DNA of 34,086 nucleotides from positions 1 to 34,086 of the forward strand of contig CAZXWN010000020.1 in the NCBI GenBank assembly GCA_964644695.1. Reading direction: 5' to 3'. A program made the translations under genes and the position numbers. This document shows, piece after piece, positions 6,998 through 16,374 of this stretch. Position 1 is the stretch's first letter. Each line of letters opens with the position of its first letter. Source of the DNA: CAZXWN01 sp964644695 [NCBI: uncultured bacterium] (lineage in GTDB: Bacteria > UBP4 > UBA4092). A model generated the notes under the pieces. That model was not told the origin of the DNA and made no database searches. It was given only the letters and a program-made list of their open reading frames with translations.

Positions 6998-9900
6998 AGT
7001 GCTCGACAAGGTTCTGCTCCAGTTTGGCTTTTTTCCGCTCCATATAGAGTGTATTCATTCTAAAGGTAAACAGGCAAACTAACAAGATGAAAGAGATAAC
7101 TGACAGGGTGGCTCCGGTTATAAATCCCGGGGGTAAATAAGTAAATGTTATCCGATGCGGCCCTACGGGGAGATAGATGGCTCGTAATCCCCCATTAGCC
7201 CTGTAGATCGGTGTTGATTTGCCATCAACGACAGCTTTCCACCCGGAAGCATAGGTCTCGCTTAATACGAGAAATCCACGGGCCGCCACGATGACTTTTA
7301 AGTCAATCTTGTTGGGTGAATACCGGGTAATCGTAACCTTTTCATTGGAAGTATCCACTTCCATCCATTTGCTGGACCCTTCTTCCCGGTCCACTTTCTC
7401 GATTCGGTCAAACCGATAGACCTGGGGAATTGAATAGGGAACCTGTAACTGGGCATACTGTTGCCCTTGAGACACCATGGCTTGTCCGGGCTTGGCTCCG
7501 GTAAGACCGAGGATACACCATGCCGTTTGTCCGGAAAATTGTTGACTGGACCCCAGATGACGCAGGCATTGCCAAAGGGTATCTGTGAATGCTGTCTGAA
7601 CCATTCCTGATGCCGTTATACCAACAATTTTTCCCGTATCCAGCGACATCAGGTACTGTTCAAAATCAGTGATGGATTCCGGTTTATGGAGCACATCAAA
7701 ATACTTCTGGTCTTCCTGTTCCCCTGTCTCTGGATTCAAGACAATGAGATGGACCCCTGGTGAATGGGTTCCGATGGCGATATCTTGATTTTCAGATGAG
7801 GCCGTATCTACTGTATCTTCCGCTTCAGGTAATGTATCCAGCAGGTCTGTCCCATCCAATATAAACTGGACTTTGGGGGCTGTGTCCCGGGCATCACTGA
7901 TAATCTGAATCGATCTGTTAGCAGGAAGTTTAATATCAGTCTTACCCAAAAAGTTACTTCTTTTCTCCGTCAATTTACCTACATTTTCATGGAGAATGAG
8001 GGTGTTCTGGGGATTAAAAAAGTCCTGTCGCATCCATTGTGCGGCCAGATTATTACTTTGAGTTACCAACGCACGGTGTGTCATCCAGGCCCTGGGTTGG
8101 ACATTGGTTGCTTCATAAACAAATAATCCATTGCTGGAAACAAGTCTGGAATTTTTCAGTTCTAACGGAGAGTCAGAAATGAAGTATTTGATATTCATCA
8201 TATCCGTAAATGAATTGATTTCCGGATTGAGGGCCGCATAATGCCAGTTGTCGTTATAAGGGGGCCTTTGAGGTTTCCCATTATTGGCTAAATCTACCAT
8301 CATCCTGTAATTCTTCAGGTACATGGGATTATATCCCTGCGCATCCTGGAGTTGATACACCATTGCAGTATTGGACAGGAGTTTTTGTGTGGCTGCTGGA
8401 GGATTAAATGTAGGTTCAGGCAATTGGGACGATTCGATACTGCAATATCGATACAAACTACTGTCACGGGAAAGGAAATTCACCAAGTCATATTCAGGAT
8501 ATTGGATTGAAGCCTTTTGTCCAGCCAGTAACCGATTATAATCCGGAGTGGGTTGCCATAATTCTGTCAGAGTGATTGTTGCTATGGCGATAACGATTAA
8601 CCAGGGATGAAACATTCGGCCCGGACATAAAACAATGAGCAGGATGACCAGTATCCCGGGTATCAGTTTCCAGGTCTGATTTTGTAATCCTACGCTGTTC
8701 AGCAGTAAAAATATGGCCAGAAGGATACCTGTAAGTTTCCAAATGTTGAGGGGGATGACATCCAGTTCAAATTTCCAGTTTAATAATTTATCCAGCGCCA
8801 GCCCCGCAATGATGGATATGGCCAGCGTATAAATAACAATATACCGGTGAGTCACAAAGAAGGTCTTAAATCCGGGAATGTGTCTGAAAACATTCTGAGT
8901 ACAGTAGGGTTCAAGAAATACCAGGCTTAGAGAAAAAAGAATCAATGCCCAGAATACTCTTGAAACAGGATTGTTTTCGGTTGATGTTTTGGGAAGAACG
9001 AAAGACAGGATTATCAACAGGAGGGGAATAGTCCCGATATACCCACTGATGACAGGATCCCCCATTCCTCCACCCAAAAACAAGTCCTGCAACACATTTT
9101 TGAACTGAAGGGATAAATTGATGATTCGGAAATATCCGAAATCATTTAGGCCTGCTCTCAAAGTCTCCTGCTGGAATAATAATGAAGGGTACAGTTGAAC
9201 GGCAGCAAGTCCCAATCCCAGCAATGAAGCCAGGAGTAAGATGATAAGCGATATTAAAGGTTGGGGCTGGATCTCAATAGACTGGTACCGGATAAAAAGA
9301 ATATATCCGAAAAGAAGGACCCCAATTCCTGTGGTAATCATTCCAATGACCCAGGACGAAATGAATCCCGGGAAGTTCCATGAAGCCAGTGTTGTTGTGA
9401 TTCCCGCAATAAAGAAGGTGATAAGAATATTTCCAATGACTCGATGTCCGACATTGATTTGTGTTTTGGGTGTCAGAATAAATATCTCGCCGGCGATTCG
9501 GATGAGCAAATAAATGCAACCCGTTAGGAGAGTTAGATATATCCCCTGTGGATATCCACAAAGCAGTAACAAAGTCAGACAGATTGAGGAGATGATGAGA
9601 GAGCCGATCGTTCGTTTCTGGATTGTTCTTTCAATGGCAAACAGCGTCAGTGGCAAAAAGGGAAGGGAATAGAATATGCTTGTTACAAGGACCTTGGTAA
9701 CGCTGTATTGTCCCAGCATGTAACACATACCTGCCAGAATTGATGCCGGTCGGGATAAGGATAATCTGCGGGAAAAAAGATAGGTAAACCAGCCTGCCAT
9801 AAAAAAATGAATCAGAAGGTTAATGGGAAATCCCCAGTTTGCAGGAATAAAGGCGGCGCTCAGCAGGAGAGGTAAATGCGTGGCGGCTGATTGTGGGTCA

Positions 9901-10187
9901 CTGAAGAAAGGTGTCCCCGAAAATGAATAAGGATTCCAGAAAGGGAAGCCGCCCTGGTGTAGTTGCTGAGACAGAAAATGAAAGTTTGGATAAGTGAAAA
10001 GGGTGATATCTCCACCTGTTGGAAAACGGCCTTCCAATGCCATGTCTGGGAAGAATATTACAGGTAATCCCAGAAACAGAATGAACACACATAACTCTCT
10101 AACCCATCCGGGGAGTTTGATTCCTCGAATCCAATGTAATTTCCCGGTTTGGGAACGGTGGATTTCAGGTGTGGTTTGTGGGGTCAT
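6915..10187 (-). CDS. YfhO-family polytopic membrane protein (GT-C-like glycosyltransferase)
   Basis: 1090 residues. A cytosolic leader and first membrane segment (about 31-47) are followed by a loop with Asp60 (FPTGGD) and WNPYSFSGTPFFSDP (about 84-98), the hallmark start of the YfhO family. A dozen or so hydrophobic segments run to about residue 560. A large extracytoplasmic region follows, including a beta domain (SETYASGWKAVVDG, LPVGPHRITFTYLPPGF), then one last membrane helix and a charged tail. YfhO in Gram-positive bacteria glycosylates lipoteichoic acid using lipid-linked sugars; here the acceptor is unknown. The last 28 or so residues are encoded in the overlap with the downstream GT2 gene. 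The start (ATG 10187) lies 23 nt inside the end of the upstream GT2 gene, without a clear ribosome binding site. The flanking GT2 enzymes probably supply its lipid-linked sugar donor. Confidence 0.88.
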   Translation of the reverse strand: MTPQTTPEIHRSQTGKLHWIRGIKLPGWVRELCVFILFLGLPVIFFPDMALEGRFPTGGDITLFTYPNFHFLSQQLHQGGFPFWNPYSFSGTPFFSDPQSAATHLPLLLSAAFIPANWGFPINLLIHFFMAGWFTYLFSRRLSLSRPASILAGMCYMLGQYSVTKVLVTSIFYSLPFLPLTLFAIERTIQKRTIGSLIISSICLTLLLLCGYPQGIYLTLLTGCIYLLIRIAGEIFILTPKTQINVGHRVIGNILITFFIAGITTTLASWNFPGFISSWVIGMITTGIGVLLFGYILFIRYQSIEIQPQPLISLIILLLASLLGLGLAAVQLYPSLLFQQETLRAGLNDFGYFRIINLSLQFKNVLQDLFLGGGMGDPVISGYIGTIPLLLIILSFVLPKTSTENNPVSRVFWALILFSLSLVFLEPYCTQNVFRHIPGFKTFFVTHRYIVIYTLAISIIAGLALDKLLNWKFELDVIPLNIWKLTGILLAIFLLLNSVGLQNQTWKLIPGILVILLIVLCPGRMFHPWLIVIAIATITLTELWQPTPDYNRLLAGQKASIQYPEYDLVNFLSRDSSLYRYCSIESSQLPEPTFNPPAATQKLLSNTAMVYQLQDAQGYNPMYLKNYRMMVDLANNGKPQRPPYNDNWHYAALNPEINSFTDMMNIKYFISDSPLELKNSRLVSSNGLFVYEATNVQPRAWMTHRALVTQSNNLAAQWMRQDFFNPQNTLILHENVGKLTEKRSNFLGKTDIKLPANRSIQIISDARDTAPKVQFILDGTDLLDTLPEAEDTVDTASSENQDIAIGTHSPGVHLIVLNPETGEQEDQKYFDVLHKPESITDFEQYLMSLDTGKIVGITASGMVQTAFTDTLWQCLRHLGSSQQFSGQTAWCILGLTGAKPGQAMVSQGQQYAQLQVPYSIPQVYRFDRIEKVDREEGSSKWMEVDTSNEKVTITRYSPNKIDLKVIVAARGFLVLSETYASGWKAVVDGKSTPIYRANGGLRAIYLPVGPHRITFTYLPPGFITGATLSVISFILLVCLFTFRMNTLYMERKKAKLEQNLVEHYEVQPAGPTDHRDRSGVQRGENPPSNH

Positions 10188-10935
10188 GGTTTATCAATGA
10201 TTTATGAAGTCTCTTGATTTTAACCAATTCTCTTAACATTTTCAGAGAATCCTGAATGGGATTCACTTTGGACTGTGGCGAGTTGACCCAGGATACGGGT
10301 ATTTCCGCCACCGGAATATTGAACAGTTTTGCCAGGTACAGGATTTCAACATCAAAGGCAAATCCATCCAGTTTTTGATGGGCAAACACTTTTTCAGCGG
10401 CGGCTGCCGTGAGTAATTTAAAGCCGCATTGAGTGTCAATGAATCCGGGTATAACCAATGTTTGGACAAATTTATTAAAGGTCTTCCCCATTTTTTCCCG
10501 GTACCAGGGTTGGTGGACCAAAACTTTGGATTGCGGTAGCGAACGGGATCCGATGATGATATCGGCCGATGTTTTCTCCATCGCTTTTAGAAGTGTGTCC
10601 ACTTCAGTTATTGGTGTGGAGCCATCCGCATCCATAAACAACCGGTATTGACCCTTTGCCGCCAGCATCCCCTGGCGAACCGCAAATCCTTTCCCATGAT
10701 TAGGTCTATATGATAATACCTGAAATAATGGGAATCGGGTGTCAAATAGATGGCAGACATCTTCCGTATGGTCCTGACTGCCATCGTCAACAATAATAAC
10801 TTCAATTCGGCGCGGGTCTTTTTCAATCCAGCTTAATATAGATTCTAATGTCTTCCCTATTCGTTTATCCTCGTTATAACAAGGAATTACGATACTCAGA
10901 AATAATGGTTTCTCTTGTTCAATATTTATCGGCAT
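10165..10935 (-). CDS. GT2 glycosyltransferase, dolichyl-phosphate beta-glucosyltransferase (ALG5)-like
   Basis: 256 residues from ATG 10935; an in-frame TTG at 10941 would add two. Motifs of GT2 in order: LSIVIPCYNED (about 13-23), IIVDDGSQDHT (47-57), HGKGFAVRQGM (80-90), MDADGSTPI with the DAD at 102-104, IIIGSR, and DTQCGFKLL, a signature of ALG5-type dolichyl-phosphate glucosyltransferases. There is no C-terminal membrane domain; the last 30 residues are basic and amphipathic. Predicted reaction: UDP-sugar plus polyprenyl phosphate to polyprenyl-phosphate-sugar at the inner membrane. First gene of the operon: its stop codon overlaps the start of the YfhO gene by 23 nt. There is no Shine-Dalgarno before either start, and a promoter sits immediately upstream, so the mRNA may be leaderless. 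Confidence 0.87.
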   Translation of the reverse strand: MPINIEQEKPLFLSIVIPCYNEDKRIGKTLESILSWIEKDPRRIEVIIVDDGSQDHTEDVCHLFDTRFPLFQVLSYRPNHGKGFAVRQGMLAAKGQYRLFMDADGSTPITEVDTLLKAMEKTSADIIIGSRSLPQSKVLVHQPWYREKMGKTFNKFVQTLVIPGFIDTQCGFKLLTAAAAEKVFAHQKLDGFAFDVEILYLAKLFNIPVAEIPVSWVNSPQSKVNPIQDSLKMLRELVKIKRLHKSLINHDPTNHT

Positions 10936-10943
10936 TTGCAATT

Positions 10944-10972
10944 ATTATCGCCAAAAGATGGCATTTCGCCAA
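10944..10972 (-). promoter_or_regulatory. Promoter of the ALG5/YfhO/DPM operon, probably leaderless
   Basis: On the minus strand, TTGGCG (10967-10972), 17-bp spacer, GATAAT (10944-10949). Transcription would begin near 10937, one or two bases before ATG 10935. A direct repeat TCGCCAAA (10948-10955 and 10966-10973, 18 bp apart) overlaps both boxes and could be an operator. Confidence 0.55.
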
Positions 10973-10989
10973 ATCTATGTAAGAGGATT

Positions 10990-11019
10990 TTGGCATACGA
11001 ACCCATCCGCTGATATAAT
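10990..11019 (+). promoter_or_regulatory. Sigma70 promoter for PPi-phosphofructokinase
   Basis: TTGGCA at 10990-10995, 18-bp spacer, consensus TATAAT at 11014-11019. It is divergent from the promoter at 10944-10972, so the two share a control region of under 80 bp. The leader before ATG 11091 is about 65 nt. Confidence 0.7.
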
Positions 11020-11090
11020 TATTCGGTATTATTTGTATAAATACCCCCGGGTGAAACCCATCCTAAAATCCATTAATGAGGTATGTCAAT

Positions 11091-12737
11091 ATGATTTCCG
11101 CATTGGAAAAAGTCCGGAAAACTTATCAACCGAAGTTGCCCAAAGCTCTTGCTGGTGGAAACTTCAAGCTGGAATTCGGTGCTCCAACAGAACCGATGAG
11201 TGACAAGGAACAAGTCGAAGCCTTATTCCCTAATACAGTCGGCCAGCCGATTGTGAGAATTGTGGAGGGTCAGGGTGACTTATCAGGTAAAGCCCTTAAA
11301 GTGGGTGTTGTTCTTTCTGGTGGTCAGGCTCCCGGTGGACACAATGTTATCGCTGGTTTGTTTGATGCATTGAAAAGTGTAAATGCTTCTTCTGTCCTGT
11401 ATGGATTCTTAAAAGGTCCCGGCGGTGTCATCAAAGGTAAATATGTTGAAATTACCTCTGAGATGATGGACAAATACCGCAATACCGGCGGATTTGACAT
11501 GATTATGTCCGGTCGTGACAAAATCGAAAAACCTGAGGACTTGGCTGCCTGCAAAAAGAATTTTGAAGACATGGGTCTTAATGGTCTCGTTATCATTGGT
11601 GGCGATGATTCAAATACGAATGCTGCCATGCTGGCTGAATACCTGAAAGGTGCAGGTTCCAGCACCGTGGTTATCGGTGTTCCCAAGACAATTGATGGCG
11701 ACATGAAGAATGATTATATTGAAGCTTCTTTTGGTTTCGATACTGCTACCAAAACCTATTCCGAATTGATTGGTAACATCTGCCGTGATGCCAGCTCCGC
11801 AGTTAAATACTGGCATTTTGTTCGTTTGATGGGTCGTGCTGCTTCTCACGTGACTCTGGAATGTGCTCTTCAGACTCAACCGAATATTACTTTAATTTCT
11901 GAAGAAGTCCGTGCCAAAGGAACGACAATGGAAGAAATTGTTGATTACATCGTTGATGTCGTTGTGAAGCGCGCCGCTGCTGGAAAAAATTATGGTATTC
12001 TCCTGGTTCCGGAAGGACTTCCTGAGTTTATCTCTGATATCAAGGTCCTGATTGATGAGTTATCGAATATAGTCGGTGACCATGAAGATTATCTGAAGAC
12101 TCTGGATACTAAAGAAGATCGGTTGCAGTTTATTAGCGGTAAATTGACCGCTGTTTCTGCCAAGGTTTATGCTTCATTACCTTCCGATATTCAAGAAGTC
12201 TTATTGCAGCGCGATAGTCATGGTAACCTGACTTTATCACAGGTCGAAACTGAAAGACTGTTGATTGATATGGTCCGCGATAAAATTAATGAGCTGAAGA
12301 ATGAAGGTAAGACAGAAGCCAAGTTTAGTCCTCTCTCTCACTTCATGGGTTATGAAGGTCGTTGTGCGGCTCCTTCTAATTTTGATGCCGATTACTGTTA
12401 TTCCCTGGGCTTTACTGCGGCTCAGCTGGTTCGTGCTAACCTGACAGGCTTTACTGCCACGGTAGAGAATATGACCCTTACTTCTGATAAATGGGTGGCG
12501 GGTGGTATCCCTGTTACCATGATGTTGAATATGGAAATGCGTAAGGGTAAAGCTAAACCGGTTATCAAGAAAGCCCTGGTTGAGCTTGATGGGAAGCCGT
12601 TCCAAGCCTTTGCCAAGAATCGTGAGAAATGGGCTTTGGAAGATTGCTATGTCTATCCGGGTCCCATTCAGTACTTTGGCCCATCCGAAGTGTGTGATTT
12701 GCCGACCGTGACTTTATCTTTGGAGAAATCCAAATAA
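11091..12737 (+). CDS. pfp: Pyrophosphate--fructose-6-phosphate 1-phosphotransferase (PPi-PFK), long plant-type clade
   Basis: 548 residues. It catalyses the reversible PPi-dependent phosphorylation of fructose 6-phosphate in glycolysis/gluconeogenesis. Motifs: SGGQAPGGHN (about 76-85), VIIGGDDSNTNA with Asp172-Asp173 (the second Asp of GGDD marks PPi use rather than ATP), VPKTIDGD with catalytic Asp202 and Asp204, MGR (247-249) and GYEGR (420-424), which binds fructose 6-phosphate. Its length and the motifs GGDDSNTNA and SFGFDTATKTYSELIGN match the long PPi-PFK group that includes plant beta subunits and several bacteria. I chose ATG 11091 because GAGG at 11078-11081 lies nine bases before it; the upstream ATG at 11076 overlaps that site. 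The gene is monocistronic, with a promoter 5' and a terminator 3'. The enzyme fits with the glycogen branching enzyme nearby. Confidence 0.95.
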   Translation: MISALEKVRKTYQPKLPKALAGGNFKLEFGAPTEPMSDKEQVEALFPNTVGQPIVRIVEGQGDLSGKALKVGVVLSGGQAPGGHNVIAGLFDALKSVNASSVLYGFLKGPGGVIKGKYVEITSEMMDKYRNTGGFDMIMSGRDKIEKPEDLAACKKNFEDMGLNGLVIIGGDDSNTNAAMLAEYLKGAGSSTVVIGVPKTIDGDMKNDYIEASFGFDTATKTYSELIGNICRDASSAVKYWHFVRLMGRAASHVTLECALQTQPNITLISEEVRAKGTTMEEIVDYIVDVVVKRAAAGKNYGILLVPEGLPEFISDIKVLIDELSNIVGDHEDYLKTLDTKEDRLQFISGKLTAVSAKVYASLPSDIQEVLLQRDSHGNLTLSQVETERLLIDMVRDKINELKNEGKTEAKFSPLSHFMGYEGRCAAPSNFDADYCYSLGFTAAQLVRANLTGFTATVENMTLTSDKWVAGGIPVTMMLNMEMRKGKAKPVIKKALVELDGKPFQAFAKNREKWALEDCYVYPGPIQYFGPSEVCDLPTVTLSLEKSK

Positions 12738-12770
12738 CTCGAGTCTGCTAAAGAAAACCGTGAATCAAAT

Positions 12771-12810
12771 AACCGGCGGTCAGCTGTCCTTGATCGCCGG
12801 TTATTCTTTT
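12771..12810 (+). terminator. Rho-independent terminator of PPi-PFK
   Basis: 12-bp stem AACCGGCGGTCA (12771-12782) / TGATCGCCGGTT (12791-12802) with one G-U wobble and an 8-nt loop, followed by ATTCTTTT. Confidence 0.85.
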
Positions 12811-12879
12811 GAAGAGCATGGAATAATGATATATTTATGGGACAGTGTTTGCTTATACTGATGGAAAGAAACAGGATTT

Positions 12880-14034
12880 ATGTTGCTGATTGATTACTCC
12901 AAAATTCTCGCATTTCATATATTGTCGGCAGGTTATCGGCTGACAAAAGACATTACTCCCATCCGTAAAAGGGTTATCCCTTATCTGAAAAGGGCAAATC
13001 AATGGGTAGCGAAATATGATATGCGCAGAGGCCGAGGGCCTATCCGAAATTATCCGGTCAATGTAACATTACAAGCGACTTACCGGTGTAATTTAAGTTG
13101 CCCGATGTGTTTTCGGCAGACAGTTATGGCTGAATCATTCCCGAAACTGAATACTCTCGAAATTCCCATAGAAGACTTTACTAAAATAGCCAATCAGTTA
13201 TTTCCTTATGCCTATACTGTAAATTTATCCATTGCAGGTGAGCCTTTTCTTTATACAATCATTGACCAGATTTTACCTCTGCTTGATAAGTATCAATGCA
13301 AGATTGAGGCCTACTCCAATATGACTCCTCTTACAAATGAGAAGCTGATGGATAAAGTGCTGCCTCACATGGCGTTATTAACTGCATCTATTGATGGAGC
13401 AACTCCGGAGACTTTTGAGAAAATTCGCAAAGGGGCAAAGTTTAACGCTGTTGTGAAAGCTCTGGAACAATTTGGTACAAAACGAAAAGCCTATCTTCCG
13501 GATAATTGCCCGACCTTTGCGTTGAATGTAACGATTCAGCAGGATAATGTAAGAGAACTGCCAGATTTAGTTCGTCTGGCGAAACGAGTAGGTGCCGATT
13601 ATATTTGTGGGGACCATATTGTTACTTATGATGATCCTGAACTGATGAAAACTTCCATGGTACAGGATATGGACACTTATATTTTGTATTATGAAGAAGC
13701 TGTGAAGATAGGTCAGGAAATCGGGATTGAAGTAAGGTTGCGGCCTCCTGTATATAAGAACAAGGAAGAAGAAACTTCCAAGCTGATGCAGAATTCAAAT
13801 CAACCTGTTCATATGGAATGTCCCTTTTTGTGGCGACAGGTCGTAATAAATCCTAATGGGAATACTTATGCCTGTTGTCATCCAGAACCTCCCTTGTATG
13901 GACCGGATGGGATTAATGATTTCTGGTCCGTTTGGGACAGTCCTGAAGCACGCAAATTACGGAGCCAACTTCAAAGTGATGAGACTCATCCCAGCTGCCG
14001 AAATTGCTGGATTAAATATCCTGTGAAAGACTAA
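12880..14034 (+). CDS. Radical SAM protein with SPASM domain
   Basis: 384 residues. The radical SAM cluster motif CX3CX2C is at Cys70, Cys74 and Cys77 (YRCNLSCPMCF), after a 65-residue basic N-terminal extension. Conserved features include LSIAGEPFLY (a GGEP-like SAM-contact motif) and SIDGATPETFEKIRKG. The C-terminus carries SPASM-type cysteines: Cys314 (MECPF), Cys332-Cys333 (YACCHPEP), Cys373 and Cys376 (SCRNCW), for auxiliary Fe-S clusters. SPASM proteins mature peptides or modify small substrates; no precursor peptide is visible next to it, so the substrate is unknown. The AGGA at 12873-12876 is close to the start. It ends only three bases from the converging branching enzyme gene, so neither gene has room for a terminator between them. 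Confidence 0.88.
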   Translation: MLLIDYSKILAFHILSAGYRLTKDITPIRKRVIPYLKRANQWVAKYDMRRGRGPIRNYPVNVTLQATYRCNLSCPMCFRQTVMAESFPKLNTLEIPIEDFTKIANQLFPYAYTVNLSIAGEPFLYTIIDQILPLLDKYQCKIEAYSNMTPLTNEKLMDKVLPHMALLTASIDGATPETFEKIRKGAKFNAVVKALEQFGTKRKAYLPDNCPTFALNVTIQQDNVRELPDLVRLAKRVGADYICGDHIVTYDDPELMKTSMVQDMDTYILYYEEAVKIGQEIGIEVRLRPPVYKNKEEETSKLMQNSNQPVHMECPFLWRQVVINPNGNTYACCHPEPPLYGPDGINDFWSVWDSPEARKLRSQLQSDETHPSCRNCWIKYPVKD

Positions 14035-14037
14035 GGA

Positions 14038-16248
14038 CTATTTATTTCTGATGGGTTTGAAATATAGCGCAGATAGCGGGGGTAATGTCAGTTCTAGTGT
14101 ATAAGGGAACTTGCCCCATGCTTCATCTTTAGGCTCGACTCCACCCATATTACCAATATCACTTCCCCCATAATAGGCAGAATCACTGTTTAATACTTCT
14201 TTATAAAATACTTTTTCTGGAACGCCAATGTGATAATTAATCCGAGGGACTGGTGTGAAATTAAAGATGGCGAATATATAGTCGCTGGAATCTTTGCTTT
14301 TTCTTAGGAAAGAAATAATAGATTGATCGGCATCATAAAAATCAACCCACTCAAATCCTTCCCAGTGGTAATCTTGTTCCCACAAAGCGGGTTCCATCGC
14401 ATATAGATGATTTAAGTCTCGAACAAAATTCTGAAGTCCTATATGCCGGTCAAATTTCAGGAGAGACCATGGCAACTGGTCGTTGCAATTCCATTCCTGC
14501 CACTGTCCAATTTCATGCCCCATAAAGTTCAGTTTTTTTCCAGGTTGAGCGTACATATAACCCAGCAATGCCCGCAGATTGGAAAACTTTTCATGATCAT
14601 TCCCAGGCATTTTGGATAAGAGGGAAGCCTTACCATGAACGACTTCATCGTGAGATAGTACGAGAATAAAATTCTCCTGGAAAGCATACAGCAGTGCAAA
14701 TGTTAAATTGTTGTGGGAAAATTTTCGGAAGACCGGGTCTTTGGAGAAGTATTCAAGAATGTCATGCATCCAGCCCATGTTCCACTTCATGGAGAATCCA
14801 AGCCCTCCTAAATAGGTGGGACGCGAGACCCCGTTAAAGGCTGTGGATTCCTCCGCTATAGTCAACGACCCGGGGAAATACTCATGCACAATAACATTCA
14901 GTTTACGGATGAAGTCAATCGCTTCCAGATTTTCATTTCCACCGTATTTATTGGGAATCCATTCCCCTGGTTTTCTGGAGTAATCGAGATAGAGCATAGA
15001 GGCCACAGCATCCACGCGCAGTCCATCAATATGATATTTATCCAGCCAGAACAGAGCGTTAGACAAAAGAAAATTACTGACTTCATTACGGCCAAAATTA
15101 AAGACAAGGGTTCCCCAGTCCAGTTGTTCCCCCAGACGAGGGTCTTCATGCTCATACAAAGCCGTTCCATCAAAACGAGCCAATCCATGGGCATCTTTGG
15201 GGAAATGAGCAGGCACCCAATCTAGTAGTACTCCAAGTCCGGTTTGGTGGGCTTTATCAACAAAGTACATAAAGTCTTCCGGAGTTCCAAATCTGCTGGT
15301 GGCAGCATAATATCCCGTAACTTGATATCCCCAGGACTCATCCAGCGGATGCTCTGCTACCGGCAGTAATTCCATATGGGTAAATCCCTGTTCTTTGACA
15401 TACGGAACCAGTTGGTCAGCCAGTTCTCGATAAGTTAAAAATCGATTATCTTCATCTGTATTTCGTCTCCAGGACCCTAAATGTACTTCATAAATGGCAA
15501 CAGGTTTTTCCAGCCAATTAGACTGTGTTTTCTCTTCAATCCATTTCCCATCATGCCATTCGTAAGTATCAATGTTTCTGACTTGACTGGCAGTTCGGGG
15601 CCTGGGCTCGAAAGCAAATGACATGGGATCGGATTTTAGGAAGATTTGATTAGATTGGGACAGAATTTCGAATTTATAAAGACTATATTCGTTTATACCG
15701 GGGATAAATATCTCCCACACACCGGATAAACCTAATACCCGCATTTGATGGATTCTGCCATCCCATTGATTAAAATCTCCGACTACACTGACTCTTTTAG
15801 CATTGGGTGCCCATACTGCAAAATGCACACCTTGATGCCCTTCCACTGTCATTATGTGGGCACCCAGCTTGTCATACAAACGATAGTGATTCCCTTCATT
15901 AATCAAATGTCGGTCGTAATCACTTAAGACAGGCAGGAACGAATAAGGGTCTGCGGTTTCAAAAGCAGTGCCATCTGGCCAGGTAAACCTTAAGCTATAT
16001 GGAAATACATCAACAACCTCGGGTATGATTACTTCAAAGAATCCGGAGGGATCAATTTGGTCCATTATCCATTCACCGGGTATGGCACTTTGGGATATTA
16101 CTGTTACTGTCTTGGCTCCCGGCCGATAAACACGGACGACTACTGTGGGGCTGGTTTGATTTTTGGCATTGAGTTGATGCATCCCCAATACTATATAGGG
16201 GTCATGGCTTCTGGCTTCTATTATTTTACGAAAAGCTTCTTTTAGCAT
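14038..16248 (-). CDS. glgB: 1,4-alpha-glucan branching enzyme
   Basis: 736 residues, close to the 728 of the E. coli enzyme. It makes alpha-1,6 branches in glycogen (EC 2.4.1.18). Layout: an N-terminal glucan-binding beta domain, a CBM48 domain (HFAVWAPNAKRVSVVGDFN), a GH13 catalytic barrel and a C-terminal beta domain. Catalytic residues are visible at the expected spacing: nucleophile Asp413 (GLRVDAVA), acid Glu466 (TIAEEST) and Asp534 (LSHDEVVHG). MELLPVAEHPLDESWGYQ is the typical family signature. No other glycogen gene adjoins it in this window. The start is ATG 16248; the ribosome binding site is poor, and GATAAT lies four bases before the ATG without a matching -35 box. The gene converges on the radical SAM gene. 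Confidence 0.97.
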   Translation of the reverse strand: MLKEAFRKIIEARSHDPYIVLGMHQLNAKNQTSPTVVVRVYRPGAKTVTVISQSAIPGEWIMDQIDPSGFFEVIIPEVVDVFPYSLRFTWPDGTAFETADPYSFLPVLSDYDRHLINEGNHYRLYDKLGAHIMTVEGHQGVHFAVWAPNAKRVSVVGDFNQWDGRIHQMRVLGLSGVWEIFIPGINEYSLYKFEILSQSNQIFLKSDPMSFAFEPRPRTASQVRNIDTYEWHDGKWIEEKTQSNWLEKPVAIYEVHLGSWRRNTDEDNRFLTYRELADQLVPYVKEQGFTHMELLPVAEHPLDESWGYQVTGYYAATSRFGTPEDFMYFVDKAHQTGLGVLLDWVPAHFPKDAHGLARFDGTALYEHEDPRLGEQLDWGTLVFNFGRNEVSNFLLSNALFWLDKYHIDGLRVDAVASMLYLDYSRKPGEWIPNKYGGNENLEAIDFIRKLNVIVHEYFPGSLTIAEESTAFNGVSRPTYLGGLGFSMKWNMGWMHDILEYFSKDPVFRKFSHNNLTFALLYAFQENFILVLSHDEVVHGKASLLSKMPGNDHEKFSNLRALLGYMYAQPGKKLNFMGHEIGQWQEWNCNDQLPWSLLKFDRHIGLQNFVRDLNHLYAMEPALWEQDYHWEGFEWVDFYDADQSIISFLRKSKDSSDYIFAIFNFTPVPRINYHIGVPEKVFYKEVLNSDSAYYGGSDIGNMGGVEPKDEAWGKFPYTLELTLPPLSALYFKPIRNK

Positions 16249-16324
16249 ATTGATTATCCAATGGGAATGTAATGTCTTAAGTTAACACAGGCACAGCATT
16301 CCCTCAAGAAGACCTGCTGATATA

Positions 16325-16355
16325 AAAAAGCACTCCTTCAAGGAGTGCTTTTTTT
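16325..16355 (-). terminator. Terminator of the 203-residue orphan gene (bidirectional by sequence)
   Basis: AGCACTCCTT (16329-16338) pairs with AAGGAGTGCT (16340-16349) and is flanked by six A on the left and a run of T on the right, so it can work in both directions. It lies just after the minus-strand gene ending at 16375 and isolates it from glgB. Confidence 0.88.
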
Positions 16356-16374
16356 ACTGTTATCTTAATTGGGC

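Noticed and set aside
11324-12616. Several minus-strand open frames opposite PPi-PFK
   Set aside because: They overlap a gene with complete catalytic motifs and lack starts with ribosome binding sites.
16246-16258. Leaderless start for glgB from the GATAAT just before its ATG
   Set aside because: No -35 box at 16-18 bp, and the start of transcription would fall inside the codon; probably coincidence.
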